DNA of 64,000 bases from RPQJ01 sp046347155 (GCA_046347155.1 JAXMGT010000001.1:1-64000), one strand, 5' to 3'. Numbered from the stretch's first letter, positions 7,914 through 17,148 are shown. Notes: generated by a model not told the origin, from the letters alone. A program made the numbers and translations.

Positions 7914-10319
7914 ATGAGCGGCGCCGACGTCTACGATTCCAGTAAAATCAAGGTCTTGAAGGGCCTCGACGCCGTTCGAAAGCGCCCGGGCATGTACATC
8001 GGTGACACCGATGACGGCACGGGCCTGCACCACATGGTGTTCGAAGTCGTCGACAACTCGATCGACGAGGCCCTGGCCGGCTACTGCACGGACGTCACGG
8101 TCACGATTCACGAGGACCAGTCCGTCACCGTCTCGGACAACGGCCGTGGAATTCCTGTGGATATCCACGAAGAGGAAGGCCGATCGGCGGCCGAAGTGAT
8201 CCTCACGGTGCTGCACTCCGGCGGCAAGTTCGACGACTCGTCGTACAAGGTCTCCGGCGGCCTGCACGGGGTCGGCGTCTCGGTCGTCAACGCGCTCTCC
8301 GAGACCCTGCAGCTCACGATCCACCGGGACGGCAAGGTCCACACCCAGGAGTACCGGCTCGGCGAGCCGGTGGCCCCACTGGCCGTCGTCGGCCCGAGCG
8401 ATCGCCGTGGCACGACGATCCGGTTCAAGCCCAGCGACCAGATCTTCACGAACATCGAGTTCGTCTACGAGGTGCTGCAGAAGCGCCTCCGCGAGCTGTC
8501 GTTCCTGAATTCCGGCGTCCGGATCGAACTCATCGACGAACGCGACGACAAGCGCGAGACCTTCCACCACGAGGGTGGCATCCGCGAATTCGTCCGCTAC
8601 CTGAACCGCAGCCGGACGGCGATCCACGAGTCAATCCTGTGGTTCCGCGGCGAACGTGACGGCATCGTCGTCGAACTTGCGGTCCAGTGGAACGATTCGT
8701 ACGCCGAGACGATGTCCTGCTACACGAACAACATCCCGCAGCGGGACGGCGGCACCCACCTGGCCGGGTTCCGGGCGGCGCTCACGAAGACGCTGAACGA
8801 CTACATCGAGAGCGAGCTCGCGAGCAAGAAGGACAAGGTCCCCACGACCGGCGACGACTCGCGCGAGGGCCTCACGGCCGTGCTGAGCGTGAAGCTGCCG
8901 GACCCGAAGTTCTCCTCGCAGACGAAGGACAAGCTCGTGTCCTCGGAAGTGAAGGGCGTCGTCGAGTCGCTGGTCGCGGAGAAGCTCGGCGAGTTCCTGC
9001 TCGAGAACCCGGCGCAGGCGAAGGCGATCGTCAACAAGATCATCGATGCCGCGCGCGCGCGTGAAGCGGCGCGCAAGGCGCGCGAGCTCACGCGGCGCAA
9101 GGGCGCGCTCGACATCGCGGGCCTGCCCGGCAAGCTCGCCGATTGCCAGGAAAAGGACCCCGCGCTGTCCGAGCTCTTCATCGTCGAGGGCGATTCCGCC
9201 GGCGGCTCCGCGAAGCAGGGCCGCGACCGACGCACGCAGGCGATCCTGCCGCTCAAGGGCAAGATCCTGAACGTCGAGCGCGCGCGCTTCGACAAGATGC
9301 TCTCGTCGGCCGAGGTCGGCACGCTGATCACGGCGCTCGGCTGCGGGATCGGCAAGGACGACTTCGACATCGCGAAGCTGCGTTACCACCGCATCATCAT
9401 CATGACCGACGCGGACGTGGACGGCTCGCACATCCGCACGCTGCTGCTCACGTTCTTCTACCGGCAGATCCCGCTGCTGCTCGAACGCGGCCACATCTAC
9501 ATCGCGCAGCCGCCGCTCTACAAGGTGAAGAAGGGCAAGTCCGAGGCCTACGTGAAGGACGACGGCGAGCTGAACCAGATGCTGCTCAAGTCGGCGCTCG
9601 AGGACGCGGAACTGCGCGTGACGGCCGAGGCCGCGCCGATGCCCGCGACCGCGCTCGACACGCTGGCGCGCCGCTACATGGAGTTCCAGGCCGCCGCGAA
9701 GCGCTCGCGCCGGCACGACATGCACGTGCTCGAGCAGATGCTCGCGCTGCCCGAGCTCACGACCGCCGACCGCGAGGACGCGGAGAAGCTCACGGCCTGG
9801 GGCGCCCGGCTCGAGGCCGCGCTCAACGCGCAGCCCGTCGCGGGCCGCCGCTACGCGGTCACGCTGCAGGCCGGCACGCCGCCGCACCTGGTCGTGAGCC
9901 GCACCGAGCACAGCGTGACGGTCGACAAGCACCTGCACCGGGAATTTTTCGCCTCGCACGACTACCGCCGGATCGCCGAGCTGTCGCGCACGCTCGCCGG
10001 GCTGTTCGGCCCGGGTGCCAGCGTGAAGAAAGGTGAGGCGAGCCGCGAGGTGTCGTCGTTCCGCGAGGCGATCACCTGGCTGCTCGAGCAGGCGCGCAAG
10101 GGCCAGAGCATCCAGCGCTACAAGGGCCTCGGCGAGATGAACCCGGACCAGCTCTGGGACACGACGATCAACCCGGAGACCCGCCGTCTCGTGCAGGTGA
10201 AGATCGAGGATGCGCTCGGCGCCGACGAGATCTTCTCGACGCTGATGGGCGACCAGGTCGAGCCGCGCCGCGAATTCATCGAGCGCAACGCACTGGCGGC
10301 GACGAACATCGACGTGTGA
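7914..10319 (+). CDS. gyrB: DNA gyrase subunit B
   Basis: GyrB is the ATPase subunit of gyrase, which introduces negative supercoils with GyrA. The 801-residue product is almost the length of the E. coli protein (804). It shows the GHKL ATP site (EVVDNSIDEA, NGRGIPVD, GGLHGVGVSVVNALS), the TOPRIM motifs EGDSAGGSA and DADVDGSHI, and the C-terminal QRYKGLGEMNP. The extra insert of gammaproteobacterial GyrB between TOPRIM and the tail is present. Its stop overlaps the GTG of the next gene. Confidence 0.97.
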   Translation: MSGADVYDSSKIKVLKGLDAVRKRPGMYIGDTDDGTGLHHMVFEVVDNSIDEALAGYCTDVTVTIHEDQSVTVSDNGRGIPVDIHEEEGRSAAEVILTVLHSGGKFDDSSYKVSGGLHGVGVSVVNALSETLQLTIHRDGKVHTQEYRLGEPVAPLAVVGPSDRRGTTIRFKPSDQIFTNIEFVYEVLQKRLRELSFLNSGVRIELIDERDDKRETFHHEGGIREFVRYLNRSRTAIHESILWFRGERDGIVVELAVQWNDSYAETMSCYTNNIPQRDGGTHLAGFRAALTKTLNDYIESELASKKDKVPTTGDDSREGLTAVLSVKLPDPKFSSQTKDKLVSSEVKGVVESLVAEKLGEFLLENPAQAKAIVNKIIDAARAREAARKARELTRRKGALDIAGLPGKLADCQEKDPALSELFIVEGDSAGGSAKQGRDRRTQAILPLKGKILNVERARFDKMLSSAEVGTLITALGCGIGKDDFDIAKLRYHRIIIMTDADVDGSHIRTLLLTFFYRQIPLLLERGHIYIAQPPLYKVKKGKSEAYVKDDGELNQMLLKSALEDAELRVTAEAAPMPATALDTLARRYMEFQAAAKRSRRHDMHVLEQMLALPELTTADREDAEKLTAWGARLEAALNAQPVAGRRYAVTLQAGTPPHLVVSRTEHSVTVDKHLHREFFASHDYRRIAELSRTLAGLFGPGASVKKGEASREVSSFREAITWLLEQARKGQSIQRYKGLGEMNPDQLWDTTINPETRRLVQVKIEDALGADEIFSTLMGDQVEPRREFIERNALAATNIDV

Positions 10320-11758
10320 GCGGGTCGCCACCCCTGCGCCTCGTCTTCGGCGCCAGCGGCTACATCGGCGGCAACCTCGTGCCCGCGCTCGTCGCGGCCG
10401 GGCAGCGCGTGCGCGCCACCGCGCGCAACCTCGAGGTGCTCGAGGCCCGCCACTGGCCGGGCGTCGAACTCGTCGCGGCCGACGCACTGAAACCCGACAC
10501 GCTCACCGCGGCGCTCGAGGGCGTCGACACGGCGTACTACCTGGTGCACTCGATGGCGGCCGGCCGCGACTTCGCGGCGCTCGACCGCCGCGCGGCCGAG
10601 AACTTCGCGCGCGCGGCCGCGGCGGCCGGCGTGCGGCGCATCGTCTACCTCGGCGGCCTGATCCCGCCGGACCCGAGATCGCAGCACCTGCGCTCGCGCG
10701 CCGAGACCGGCGACGTGCTGCGGAGTTTCCCGGTCCCGGTGACCGAGGTGCGCGCCGGCATGATCATCGGCCCGGGCTCTGCGGCCTACGAGGTGATCCG
10801 CGACCTCGTGAACCACCTGCCGCTGATGGTGACGCCGTCGTGGGTGCGCTCGCGCTCGACGCCGATCGCGCTCCCCGACCTGATCGTCTACCTGATCGCG
10901 GTCGCGGACCTCGACGCCGCGGCGGGCCGCGTCCTCGACGCCGGCGGCCCCGACGCCGTGACCTACGAGGAGATCATGCGCTGCTACGGCCGGCTGGTCG
11001 GCCGTCGGACGCGCATCCTCGCCGTGCCGGTGCTGACGCCGCGGCTCTCGTCGTACTGGCTCCGCTTCGTGACCTCCGTGCCGACGAATGTCGCGCGCGC
11101 GCTTGTCGAGGGCCTCGAACACGACTTCGTCGCGGACGATGCCGAACTGCGCGCGCTCGTGCCTCGCGAGCGGCTGGGGCTCGAGGCCTCGGTGCGCGCG
11201 GCGATCGACGCGGACCGGCGGCACGACGTCGTCGCGCGCTGGGTCGAGGGCGCGATCGCCTGCCGGAATTTCCGTCCGGAGTACGGCTACTACGCGATGC
11301 GCGCGGGCGCCGACGCGGCGGGCGCGGCGTCGCCCGAGGCGGTGTTCCGCGCCGTCTGCACGATCGGCGGCGAGCGCGGCTATTTCTATGCCGACGTCCT
11401 GTGGAACATCCGCCGCGCGATCGACTGGCTGGTCGGCGGCCCGAGTTACCGCCGCCGCCGCCGTCACCCCGAGGAGCTCCGGGTCGGCGACGTCGTGGAC
11501 TCCTGGCGCGTGATCGCGCTCGAGCCCGGCCGCCGACTCACGCTGCTGATGGAGATGAAGGCACCCGGGGCCGGCGTGCTCGAGTTCGTCGTGCGGCCGC
11601 GCGCGGACGGGCAGGGCTCGACCGTGAACGCGACCGCCTACTGGCACCCGGCCGGCGTGCTCGGGCTCGTCTACTGGTACGCGCTCGTCCCGGCGCACCT
11701 GTTCCTGTTCCGCGGGCTCACCCGCGCGATCCAGCGGATCGCGGCCGGCGGCCGCTGA
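10316..11758 (+). CDS. SDR-family NAD(P)-binding protein with a DUF2867-type C-terminal domain
   Basis: The 480-residue product starts with a Rossmann nucleotide-binding motif, VFGASGYIGGNLVPAL (GxSGxxG type). An NmrA/SDR-like domain to about residue 290 includes DTAYYLVHSM. A C-terminal region of about 150 residues (GYFYADVLWNIRRAIDWLVGG and EMKAPGAGVLEFVVRP) resembles DUF2867. Such proteins are usually annotated as SDR oxidoreductases of unknown substrate. It starts at a GTG that overlaps the gyrB stop by 4 bases, so it is probably co-translated with gyrB. A link to gyrase function is not implied. Confidence 0.8.
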   Translation: MSGSPPLRLVFGASGYIGGNLVPALVAAGQRVRATARNLEVLEARHWPGVELVAADALKPDTLTAALEGVDTAYYLVHSMAAGRDFAALDRRAAENFARAAAAAGVRRIVYLGGLIPPDPRSQHLRSRAETGDVLRSFPVPVTEVRAGMIIGPGSAAYEVIRDLVNHLPLMVTPSWVRSRSTPIALPDLIVYLIAVADLDAAAGRVLDAGGPDAVTYEEIMRCYGRLVGRRTRILAVPVLTPRLSSYWLRFVTSVPTNVARALVEGLEHDFVADDAELRALVPRERLGLEASVRAAIDADRRHDVVARWVEGAIACRNFRPEYGYYAMRAGADAAGAASPEAVFRAVCTIGGERGYFYADVLWNIRRAIDWLVGGPSYRRRRRHPEELRVGDVVDSWRVIALEPGRRLTLLMEMKAPGAGVLEFVVRPRADGQGSTVNATAYWHPAGVLGLVYWYALVPAHLFLFRGLTRAIQRIAAGGR

Positions 11759-11767
11759 CCCTGACGC

Positions 11768-12421
11768 CTATCCGGTCGCGGTTCCCGTGTCCCGCAGGCC
11801 TCGTGCCTGCCGCGCGAGTGCCTCGACCTCATCCCACCGTCCGGCGCGCACCGCGGCGGCCGGGATCACCCACGATCCGCCGACGCAGGCCACGTTCGGC
11901 AGAGACAGGTAGTCGCGCGCGTTCGCGGCCGTGATGCCGCCGGTCGGGCAGAACCGTACGTCGGGGATCGGCCCGGCGACCGACTTGAGCCACGCGACGC
12001 CGCCCGCGGCTTCCGCAGGAAAGAACTTCACGAAGCGGTGGCCGAGCGCGCGGAGCTGGAGCACCTCTCCCGGCGTCTGTGCGCCCGGCAGCCATTCGAT
12101 GCCGGCCACGCGCGCCGCCTCGTCGAGTTGCGGCGTCGCGCCGGGCGACACCGCGAACGTCGCGCCGGCATTGCGGGCGTCGGCGAACTGCCGCGGGTCG
12201 ATCACCGAGCCGACGCCGACCCGTGCACCGGCGACCTGCGCGGCGACCGCTTCGACCGCCGCGAGCGCCGCAGGCGTGCGCAACGTGACCTCGAGGATCG
12301 AGAGCCCGCCGGCGACCAGCGCCTCGGCCATCGGGACCGCGTCCTCGAGGCGGTCGACGACGATGACCGGGATCACCGGCACGTCCCGCACGAGTGCGGC
12401 CATCGAAGGTGAAACACTCAC
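11768..12421 (-). CDS. eda: 2-dehydro-3-deoxy-phosphogluconate (KDPG) aldolase
   Basis: Eda cleaves KDPG into pyruvate and glyceraldehyde 3-phosphate, the last Entner-Doudoroff step. The sequence shows PVIPVIVVDRLEDAVPMAEA, the general-base region LEVTLRT and the Schiff-base lysine in RFVKFFPAE, then the phosphate-binding TGGITAANARDYL. The GTG at 12421 overlaps the edd stop by 4 bases and gives 217 residues. An internal ATG at 12403 gives 211, and either is compatible with the family. It is last in the zwf-edd-eda operon and converges on the SDR gene only 9 bases away. Confidence 0.93.
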   Translation of the reverse strand: MSVSPSMAALVRDVPVIPVIVVDRLEDAVPMAEALVAGGLSILEVTLRTPAALAAVEAVAAQVAGARVGVGSVIDPRQFADARNAGATFAVSPGATPQLDEAARVAGIEWLPGAQTPGEVLQLRALGHRFVKFFPAEAAGGVAWLKSVAGPIPDVRFCPTGGITAANARDYLSLPNVACVGGSWVIPAAAVRAGRWDEVEALARQARGLRDTGTATG

Positions 12422-14247
12422 GAGGCGTCTCCGAACACCGATGCGCCCATCGTCGCATCGCCAACGGTGCGGCGGAAGGCGGCGAACAGGTCGCGACCGA
12501 GGCCCGTCGCCGCAGGCGGTGCCGGGTCGGGCACCCGGCGCTCGAACTCCGCGGCGGGCACCCGCACGTCGAGCCGGCCGGCCGGACCGTCCACGCGCAC
12601 GACATCGCCGTCGCGGACCCGGGCGAGCGGTCCGCCGGCCGCGGCTTCGGGCACGACGTGGATCGCGGCCGGCACCTTGCCCGACGCACCGGACAGCCGA
12701 CCGTCGGTGACGAGTGCGACCCGGTGTCCGCGGTCCTGCAGCAATCCGAGCACCGGCATCAGGCTGTGCTGCTCGGGCATCCCGTTCGCGCGCGGGCCCT
12801 GGTAACGGACCACCGCGACGAAGTCGCGCGCGAGCTCGCCGCGCTCGAACATCCGCTTGAGTTCCGAGGGGTTGTCGATCACGACCGCCGGCGCCTCGAC
12901 GACGTGGCGATCGGCCGGGCAGGCCGAGAGTTTCAGCGCCGCGGTGCCGAGGTTGCCGGTGAGGACCCGGAGCGCGCCGGTTGCGCTGAATGGGGAGGCC
13001 ACGGGCCGCAGCACCTCGGCATCGCCGCTCGCGCGCGGCGCACGCAGCGGCGCCCACGCGAGCGCGTCGCCGGCGAGCCACGGGTGCTCGGCGTAGCGCG
13101 CGAGGCCCGGACCCGCGACGGTCTCGACGTCGCCGTGCAGCAGCCCGGCGTCGAGCAGCTCGCCGACCACGAACGCCACGCCGCCCGCGGCCTGGAAGCG
13201 GTTCACGTCGGCACTGCCGTTCGGGTACATCCGGGTGAGCAGCGGCACGACGTCCGCGAGCGCCGCGAAATCGCCCGGCTCGAGCCGGATGCCGGCGGCA
13301 CGTGCGATCGCGACCAGGTGGATCAGGTGGTTCGTCGAGCCGCCGGTCGCGTGCAGGCCGACCACCGCGTTCACGATCGCGCGCTCGTCGACGATGCGTC
13401 CGATCGGCCGGTAGGCGTCGTCGCCGGCCAGCGCCGTGTATCGCAGCAGCCGGTCGACCGCGGCGTCGGTGAGCGCGTCGCGCAGCGTCGAGTGCGGGTG
13501 CACGAAGCTCGAGCCCGGCAGCTGCAGCCCCATCATCTCGAGCAGCACCTGGTTCGAATTCGCGGTGCCGTAGAACGTGCAGGTACCGGGGCCGTGGTAC
13601 GACTTCGACTCGGCCTCGAGCAGGTCCTCGCGGGTCGCGCGACCCTCGGCCGCGAGCTGGCGCATCTTCGCCTTTTCCGCGTTCGAGAGGCCGCTCGCCA
13701 TCGGCCCGGACGGCACGAAGATCGCCGGCAGGTGGCCGAACGACAGCGCGCCGATCAGCAAGCCGGGCACGATCTTGTCGCAGATCCCGAGCAGCAGCGC
13801 GCCGTCGTAGACGTCGTGCGACAGCGCGACCGCGGTGCCCATCGCGATCACGTCGCGCGAGAAGAGCGAGAGCTCCATCCCCGCGCGGCCTTGCGTGACG
13901 CCGTCGCACATCGCAGGCACGCCGCCGGCGACCTGGGCGCTCGCGCCGCGTGCGCGGGCCGATGCGCGGAGCTTCGCCGGGTAGCCCTCGTACGGCTGGT
14001 GGGCCGACAGCATGTCGTTGTACGCGGTGACGATCGCGAGGTTCGGGGCCGCGTGCGCGTGCAGACGCGACTTGTCCTCGTCGGCGCAGGCGGCGAAGGC
14101 GTGCGCGACGTTCGCGCAGCCGAGCTTCGAGCGCGGCGTCGCGGCCCGCGACAATGCCTCGACCTGCGCGAGGTAGGCATCGCGCGTCGGCCGGCTGCGC
14201 CCGGCGATCCGGGCGGTGACCTCGGCGACGGCCGGATGCACGCTCAT
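12418..14247 (-). CDS. edd: Phosphogluconate dehydratase
   Basis: Edd is an iron-sulfur dehydratase that converts 6-phosphogluconate to KDPG. The 609-residue product begins MSVHPAVAEVTARIAGRS and carries family blocks such as AYNDMLSAHQPYEGYP, CDGVTQGRAGMELSLFSRD, CTFYGTANSNQ and TGGSTNHLIHLVAIAR. E. coli Edd is 603 residues. Its ATG overlaps the zwf stop by 4 bases and its stop overlaps eda, so the three genes form one coupled operon. Confidence 0.95.
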   Translation of the reverse strand: MSVHPAVAEVTARIAGRSRPTRDAYLAQVEALSRAATPRSKLGCANVAHAFAACADEDKSRLHAHAAPNLAIVTAYNDMLSAHQPYEGYPAKLRASARARGASAQVAGGVPAMCDGVTQGRAGMELSLFSRDVIAMGTAVALSHDVYDGALLLGICDKIVPGLLIGALSFGHLPAIFVPSGPMASGLSNAEKAKMRQLAAEGRATREDLLEAESKSYHGPGTCTFYGTANSNQVLLEMMGLQLPGSSFVHPHSTLRDALTDAAVDRLLRYTALAGDDAYRPIGRIVDERAIVNAVVGLHATGGSTNHLIHLVAIARAAGIRLEPGDFAALADVVPLLTRMYPNGSADVNRFQAAGGVAFVVGELLDAGLLHGDVETVAGPGLARYAEHPWLAGDALAWAPLRAPRASGDAEVLRPVASPFSATGALRVLTGNLGTAALKLSACPADRHVVEAPAVVIDNPSELKRMFERGELARDFVAVVRYQGPRANGMPEQHSLMPVLGLLQDRGHRVALVTDGRLSGASGKVPAAIHVVPEAAAGGPLARVRDGDVVRVDGPAGRLDVRVPAAEFERRVPDPAPPAATGLGRDLFAAFRRTVGDATMGASVFGDAS

Positions 14248-15731
14248 GCGCCCTCCCCGGTGTCTTCGTGCCAGGTGCGGCCCTCGCGCTCGACCAGCGC
14301 GACCGCGGCCGACGGGCCCCAGGAGCCGGCCGGGTAGGGGCGCGGTGCCTCGCGCTGATCGGCCCATGCCGAGAGGATCGGGTCGACCCATTCCCAGGCC
14401 GCCTCGACCTCGTCGCGGCGCATGAACAACGTCTGGTCGCCGCGGACGACGTCCATCAGCAGCCGCTCGTAGGCCTCCGGGTGCCGGCGGTCGGCGAACT
14501 CCTCGGCGAAGCTCATGTCGAGCGACGTGGCTCGGAAGCGCAGCCCGCCCGGGCCCGGTTCCTTGATCATCAGCGCGAGCCGCACGCCTTCGTCGGGCTG
14601 CAGCCGGATCACGAGCCGGTTCGGCGCAAGTGCGCCGGCGCGCGCGTCGAACACGGAGTGGCGCACGGCGCGGAACGTGACGACGATCTCCGACACCCGC
14701 GCCGCGAGGCGCTTGCCGGTGCGCAGGTAGAACGGCACGCCGGCCCAGCGCCAGTTGGCGATCTCGGCACGCAGCGCGACGAAGGTTTCGGTCTGCGAGT
14801 CGCCGCGACCGACGTCTTCGGCGTAGCCCGGCACCGCGGACTGCCCGATCACGCCGGCGCGGTACTGGCCCCGCACGGTCTGCGTCGCGACGTCGCTGCC
14901 GCGCAGCGGCTTCAGCGCGCGCAGCACCTTGAGCTTCTCGTCGCGCACCGCGTTCGACTCGAACTTCGCCGGCGGTTCCATCGCGACGAAGCACAGGAGT
15001 TGCAGGATGTGGTTCTGCACCATGTCGCGCAGCGCGCCGGATCCGTCGTAATAGCGGTCGCGGCCCTCGAGCCCGAGCTGCTCGGCGACGGTGATCTGCA
15101 CGTTGTCGACGTGCGCGGCGTTCCACAGCGGCTCGAACAGCGCGTTGCCGAAGCGCAGCGCGACCAGGTTCTGCACCGTCTCCTTGCCGAGGTAATGGTC
15201 GATCCGGAAGGTCTGCGTCTCGTCGAAGTGGCCGGCCAGCGTCGCGTTGATGTCGCGCGCGCTCGCGAGGTCGTGGCCGATGGGCTTCTCGATGACGACG
15301 CGGCTGCGCGGCCCGTTCAGTCCGTGCTCGCCGAGGCGCCGGCAGGCCGTACCGAACAGCTGCGGCGCGACGGCCAGGTAGTGGACAGGCACGTTGTCCG
15401 GGCGCTGGGCCAGCAACGCGGCGAGTGCCGGCCAGCCGCGCTCACCGGCCAGGTCGACGCTCACGAACTCGATGGACTCGAGGAAGCGCTCGACGTGGCC
15501 CGGATCCGAACTCGCTTCACCGGCCAGCGCGGCGCGCACCCACTGCCGGTACGTGTCGCGGTCGTGCGTCTCGCGGGACGCGCCGACGATCCGGGAGCCG
15601 GACTGCACCTGGCCGTCGCGATAGCGGTGGAACAGTGCGGGCAGCAGCTTGCGGCGGGCGAGGTCGCCGGTGCCGCCGAAGATCACGAGGTCGAACAGGG
15701 GAACGGGGATGGTCTGGGTCACGGTGGGCAC
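14244..15731 (-). CDS. zwf: Glucose-6-phosphate 1-dehydrogenase
   Basis: Zwf oxidises glucose 6-phosphate to 6-phosphogluconolactone with NADP or NAD. The 495-residue product has the N-terminal nucleotide-binding FGGTGDLARRKLLPALF, EKPIGHDLASA, and the active-site RIDHYLGKETVQN with the catalytic histidine. A GTG start at 15731 is used. It heads the zwf-edd-eda operon. No 6-phosphogluconolactonase gene lies within it, so the lactone is either handled elsewhere in the genome or hydrolyses spontaneously. The upstream spacer carries candidate operators shared with the divergent GntR regulator. Confidence 0.95.
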   Translation of the reverse strand: MPTVTQTIPVPLFDLVIFGGTGDLARRKLLPALFHRYRDGQVQSGSRIVGASRETHDRDTYRQWVRAALAGEASSDPGHVERFLESIEFVSVDLAGERGWPALAALLAQRPDNVPVHYLAVAPQLFGTACRRLGEHGLNGPRSRVVIEKPIGHDLASARDINATLAGHFDETQTFRIDHYLGKETVQNLVALRFGNALFEPLWNAAHVDNVQITVAEQLGLEGRDRYYDGSGALRDMVQNHILQLLCFVAMEPPAKFESNAVRDEKLKVLRALKPLRGSDVATQTVRGQYRAGVIGQSAVPGYAEDVGRGDSQTETFVALRAEIANWRWAGVPFYLRTGKRLAARVSEIVVTFRAVRHSVFDARAGALAPNRLVIRLQPDEGVRLALMIKEPGPGGLRFRATSLDMSFAEEFADRRHPEAYERLLMDVVRGDQTLFMRRDEVEAAWEWVDPILSAWADQREAPRPYPAGSWGPSAAVALVEREGRTWHEDTGEGA

Positions 15732-15858
15732 TGGTTAAGCTAATACCGGTACGATACCAATTTAAGTGCCACCGGCACGCGTATGTGTCTAAACACATGT
15801 TTAATAACAAATTAATATTGGTCCGGATACCGATGCTCAAACTGGTATCATTCCGGTC
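15732..15858. promoter_or_regulatory. Divergent zwf / GntR-regulator control region with three operator-like repeats
   Basis: This AT-rich 127-base spacer holds three related elements built from TGGTATC/GATACCA and CCGGT blocks. They are at 15742-15762 (contains ACCGGTACGATACCA), 15817-15834 (TTGGTCCGGATACCGAT) and 15842-15860 (CTGGTATCATTCCGGTCAT). The third runs into the regulator start codon. A separate inverted repeat AAACA-CA-TGTTT lies at 15791-15802. The repetition on both sides suggests control of zwf-edd-eda and autorepression by the adjacent GntR protein. This is inference from pattern only. Confidence 0.55.
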
Positions 15859-16611
15859 ATGTCCGGGAGCCTCGCCAACAGCCTCCGCGACGGCCTCGCG
15901 GCCCGTCGGCGCAGCGGGCAGCCGCGTTACCAGCAGTTGCGCGAGGCGCTGCGGGAGCTGATCCGCGAGGGCGTGGCCGGGCCGGGCGGCGCGCTGCCGG
16001 CCGAACGCGAACTCGCGCGGATCACGGGGTGGTCGCGGGTCACCGTGCGCAAGGCGCTCGCGGGGCTGATCGAGCAGGGCGTCGTGAACTCGAAGCCGGG
16101 CGCCGGCACGTTCGTCGGCGAGCGCATCGTGCGCTCGTTCTCGCGCCTCACGAGCTTCACGGACGACCTCCGGGCGCGCGGCCTCGATCCGCGGGTCGTC
16201 TTCCTCGAGCGCGGCCACGGCGAGGCGACGCCGGACGAGGCGATGGCGCTCGCGCTGACGCCGGGCAGCACCGTCGTGCGGCTGCACCGGCTGCGGTTCG
16301 CCGGCGAGCGCCCGCTCGCGGTCGAGCGCACCGTCGTGCCGCAGTCGATCCTGCCGTCGGCGGAGCGCGTGTCCTCGTCGCTGTACGAGGCGCTCGAGGC
16401 GCTCGGTGCCACGCCGCACCGGGCGCTGCAGCGGCTGCGTGCGGTCGCGGTGGACGCGGCCACCGCCGAGCGGCTGCAGCTGCCGGTCGGCAGCCCCGGG
16501 CTCGAGATCGAGCGACGCGCGTACCTGGCCGACGGACGAGCGGTCGAGTTCACCCGCTCGGTGTACCGCGCGGACGCCTACGACTTCGTCGCGGAATTGA
16601 CGCGAGGTTGA
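15859..16611 (+). CDS. GntR-family (HutC/UTRA) transcriptional regulator, probable Entner-Doudoroff regulator
   Basis: The 250-residue product has an N-terminal winged helix with the GntR pattern RYQQLREALRELIREGV, LPAERELARITGWSRVTVRKAL and GAGTFVGERI (about residues 24-90). An effector-binding UTRA domain (about 95-245) contains VVRLHRLRFAGERPLAVERT. UTRA regulators of this type usually bind sugar phosphates or related metabolites. It is divergent from zwf-edd-eda across repeated operator-like motifs, so it probably represses that operon and itself. The ligand is unknown; KDPG or 6-phosphogluconate would be logical. Confidence 0.85.
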   Translation: MSGSLANSLRDGLAARRRSGQPRYQQLREALRELIREGVAGPGGALPAERELARITGWSRVTVRKALAGLIEQGVVNSKPGAGTFVGERIVRSFSRLTSFTDDLRARGLDPRVVFLERGHGEATPDEAMALALTPGSTVVRLHRLRFAGERPLAVERTVVPQSILPSAERVSSSLYEALEALGATPHRALQRLRAVAVDAATAERLQLPVGSPGLEIERRAYLADGRAVEFTRSVYRADAYDFVAELTRG

Positions 16612-16640
16612 GGTTGCGGCGGTCGGCGCCGGCCGCGCCG

Positions 16641-17072
16641 CTACATCACGGTTCGCGCCGCATTGATCGCGAGCACGAGCAGTGCCGCGGTCGACAGGTT
16701 GAACAGCGCGAACCGGACGGCCACCCGGTTCCAGGTCGCCTGCACGATGCTGTGCACGATGCGGATCAGCACGTACGCCCAGGCGAGTTTCAGGTTCAGC
16801 CCGCCGCCGGCACCGACGACGCCGAGGATCACGACCGTCGCGTAAAAAATCGTCGGCTGCTCCATCAGGTGCGTGTAGTTGTGCGACTTCCAGTTCACCT
16901 GGTCCGGCAGCACGCCCTCGAGGTTTGCGCCGCGGCTGCCGACCGCGTTCGAGAGGTCGAGACCGGCCTTCGACATCGCCGGCAGGCGCGACAACGCGAG
17001 CCAACCGAGCATCACGAGCGACCAAAGCACGAGGACGATGGCCGGGGCAAAGATCGGACTCTGGATGGGCAT
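16641..17072 (-). CDS. MAPEG family membrane protein
   Basis: The 143-residue product from ATG 17072 is hydrophobic with about four membrane segments (IFAPAIVLVLWSLVMLGWLAL, TIFYATVVILGVVGAGG, and a C-terminal pair). It contains NYTHLMEQPTIFYA, typical of MAPEG proteins, the membrane-associated eicosanoid/glutathione metabolism family. Bacterial members are mostly uncharacterised. It lies alone, convergent with the GntR regulator, and has a strong palindrome about 57-76 bases upstream of its start. Confidence 0.85.
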   Translation of the reverse strand: MPIQSPIFAPAIVLVLWSLVMLGWLALSRLPAMSKAGLDLSNAVGSRGANLEGVLPDQVNWKSHNYTHLMEQPTIFYATVVILGVVGAGGGLNLKLAWAYVLIRIVHSIVQATWNRVAVRFALFNLSTAALLVLAINAARTVM

Positions 17073-17128
17073 GGCGGCTCCCGTGTTATGCAGTTGGATT
17101 TGAAAATCTAGCGTAAACCAAGGGCACC

Positions 17129-17148
17129 GAACCACATTGATGTGGTTC
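17129..17148. repeat. Perfect 9-bp inverted repeat upstream of the MAPEG gene
   Basis: GAACCACAT and its complement ATGTGGTTC are separated by only TG. The element lies between the small protein gene at 17197 and the MAPEG gene start at 17072, both read leftward. It could be an operator for the MAPEG gene or a terminator hairpin for the upstream pair. No U-run follows on the minus strand, and the 2-base loop is tight for a hairpin, so operator use is slightly favoured. Confidence 0.5.
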
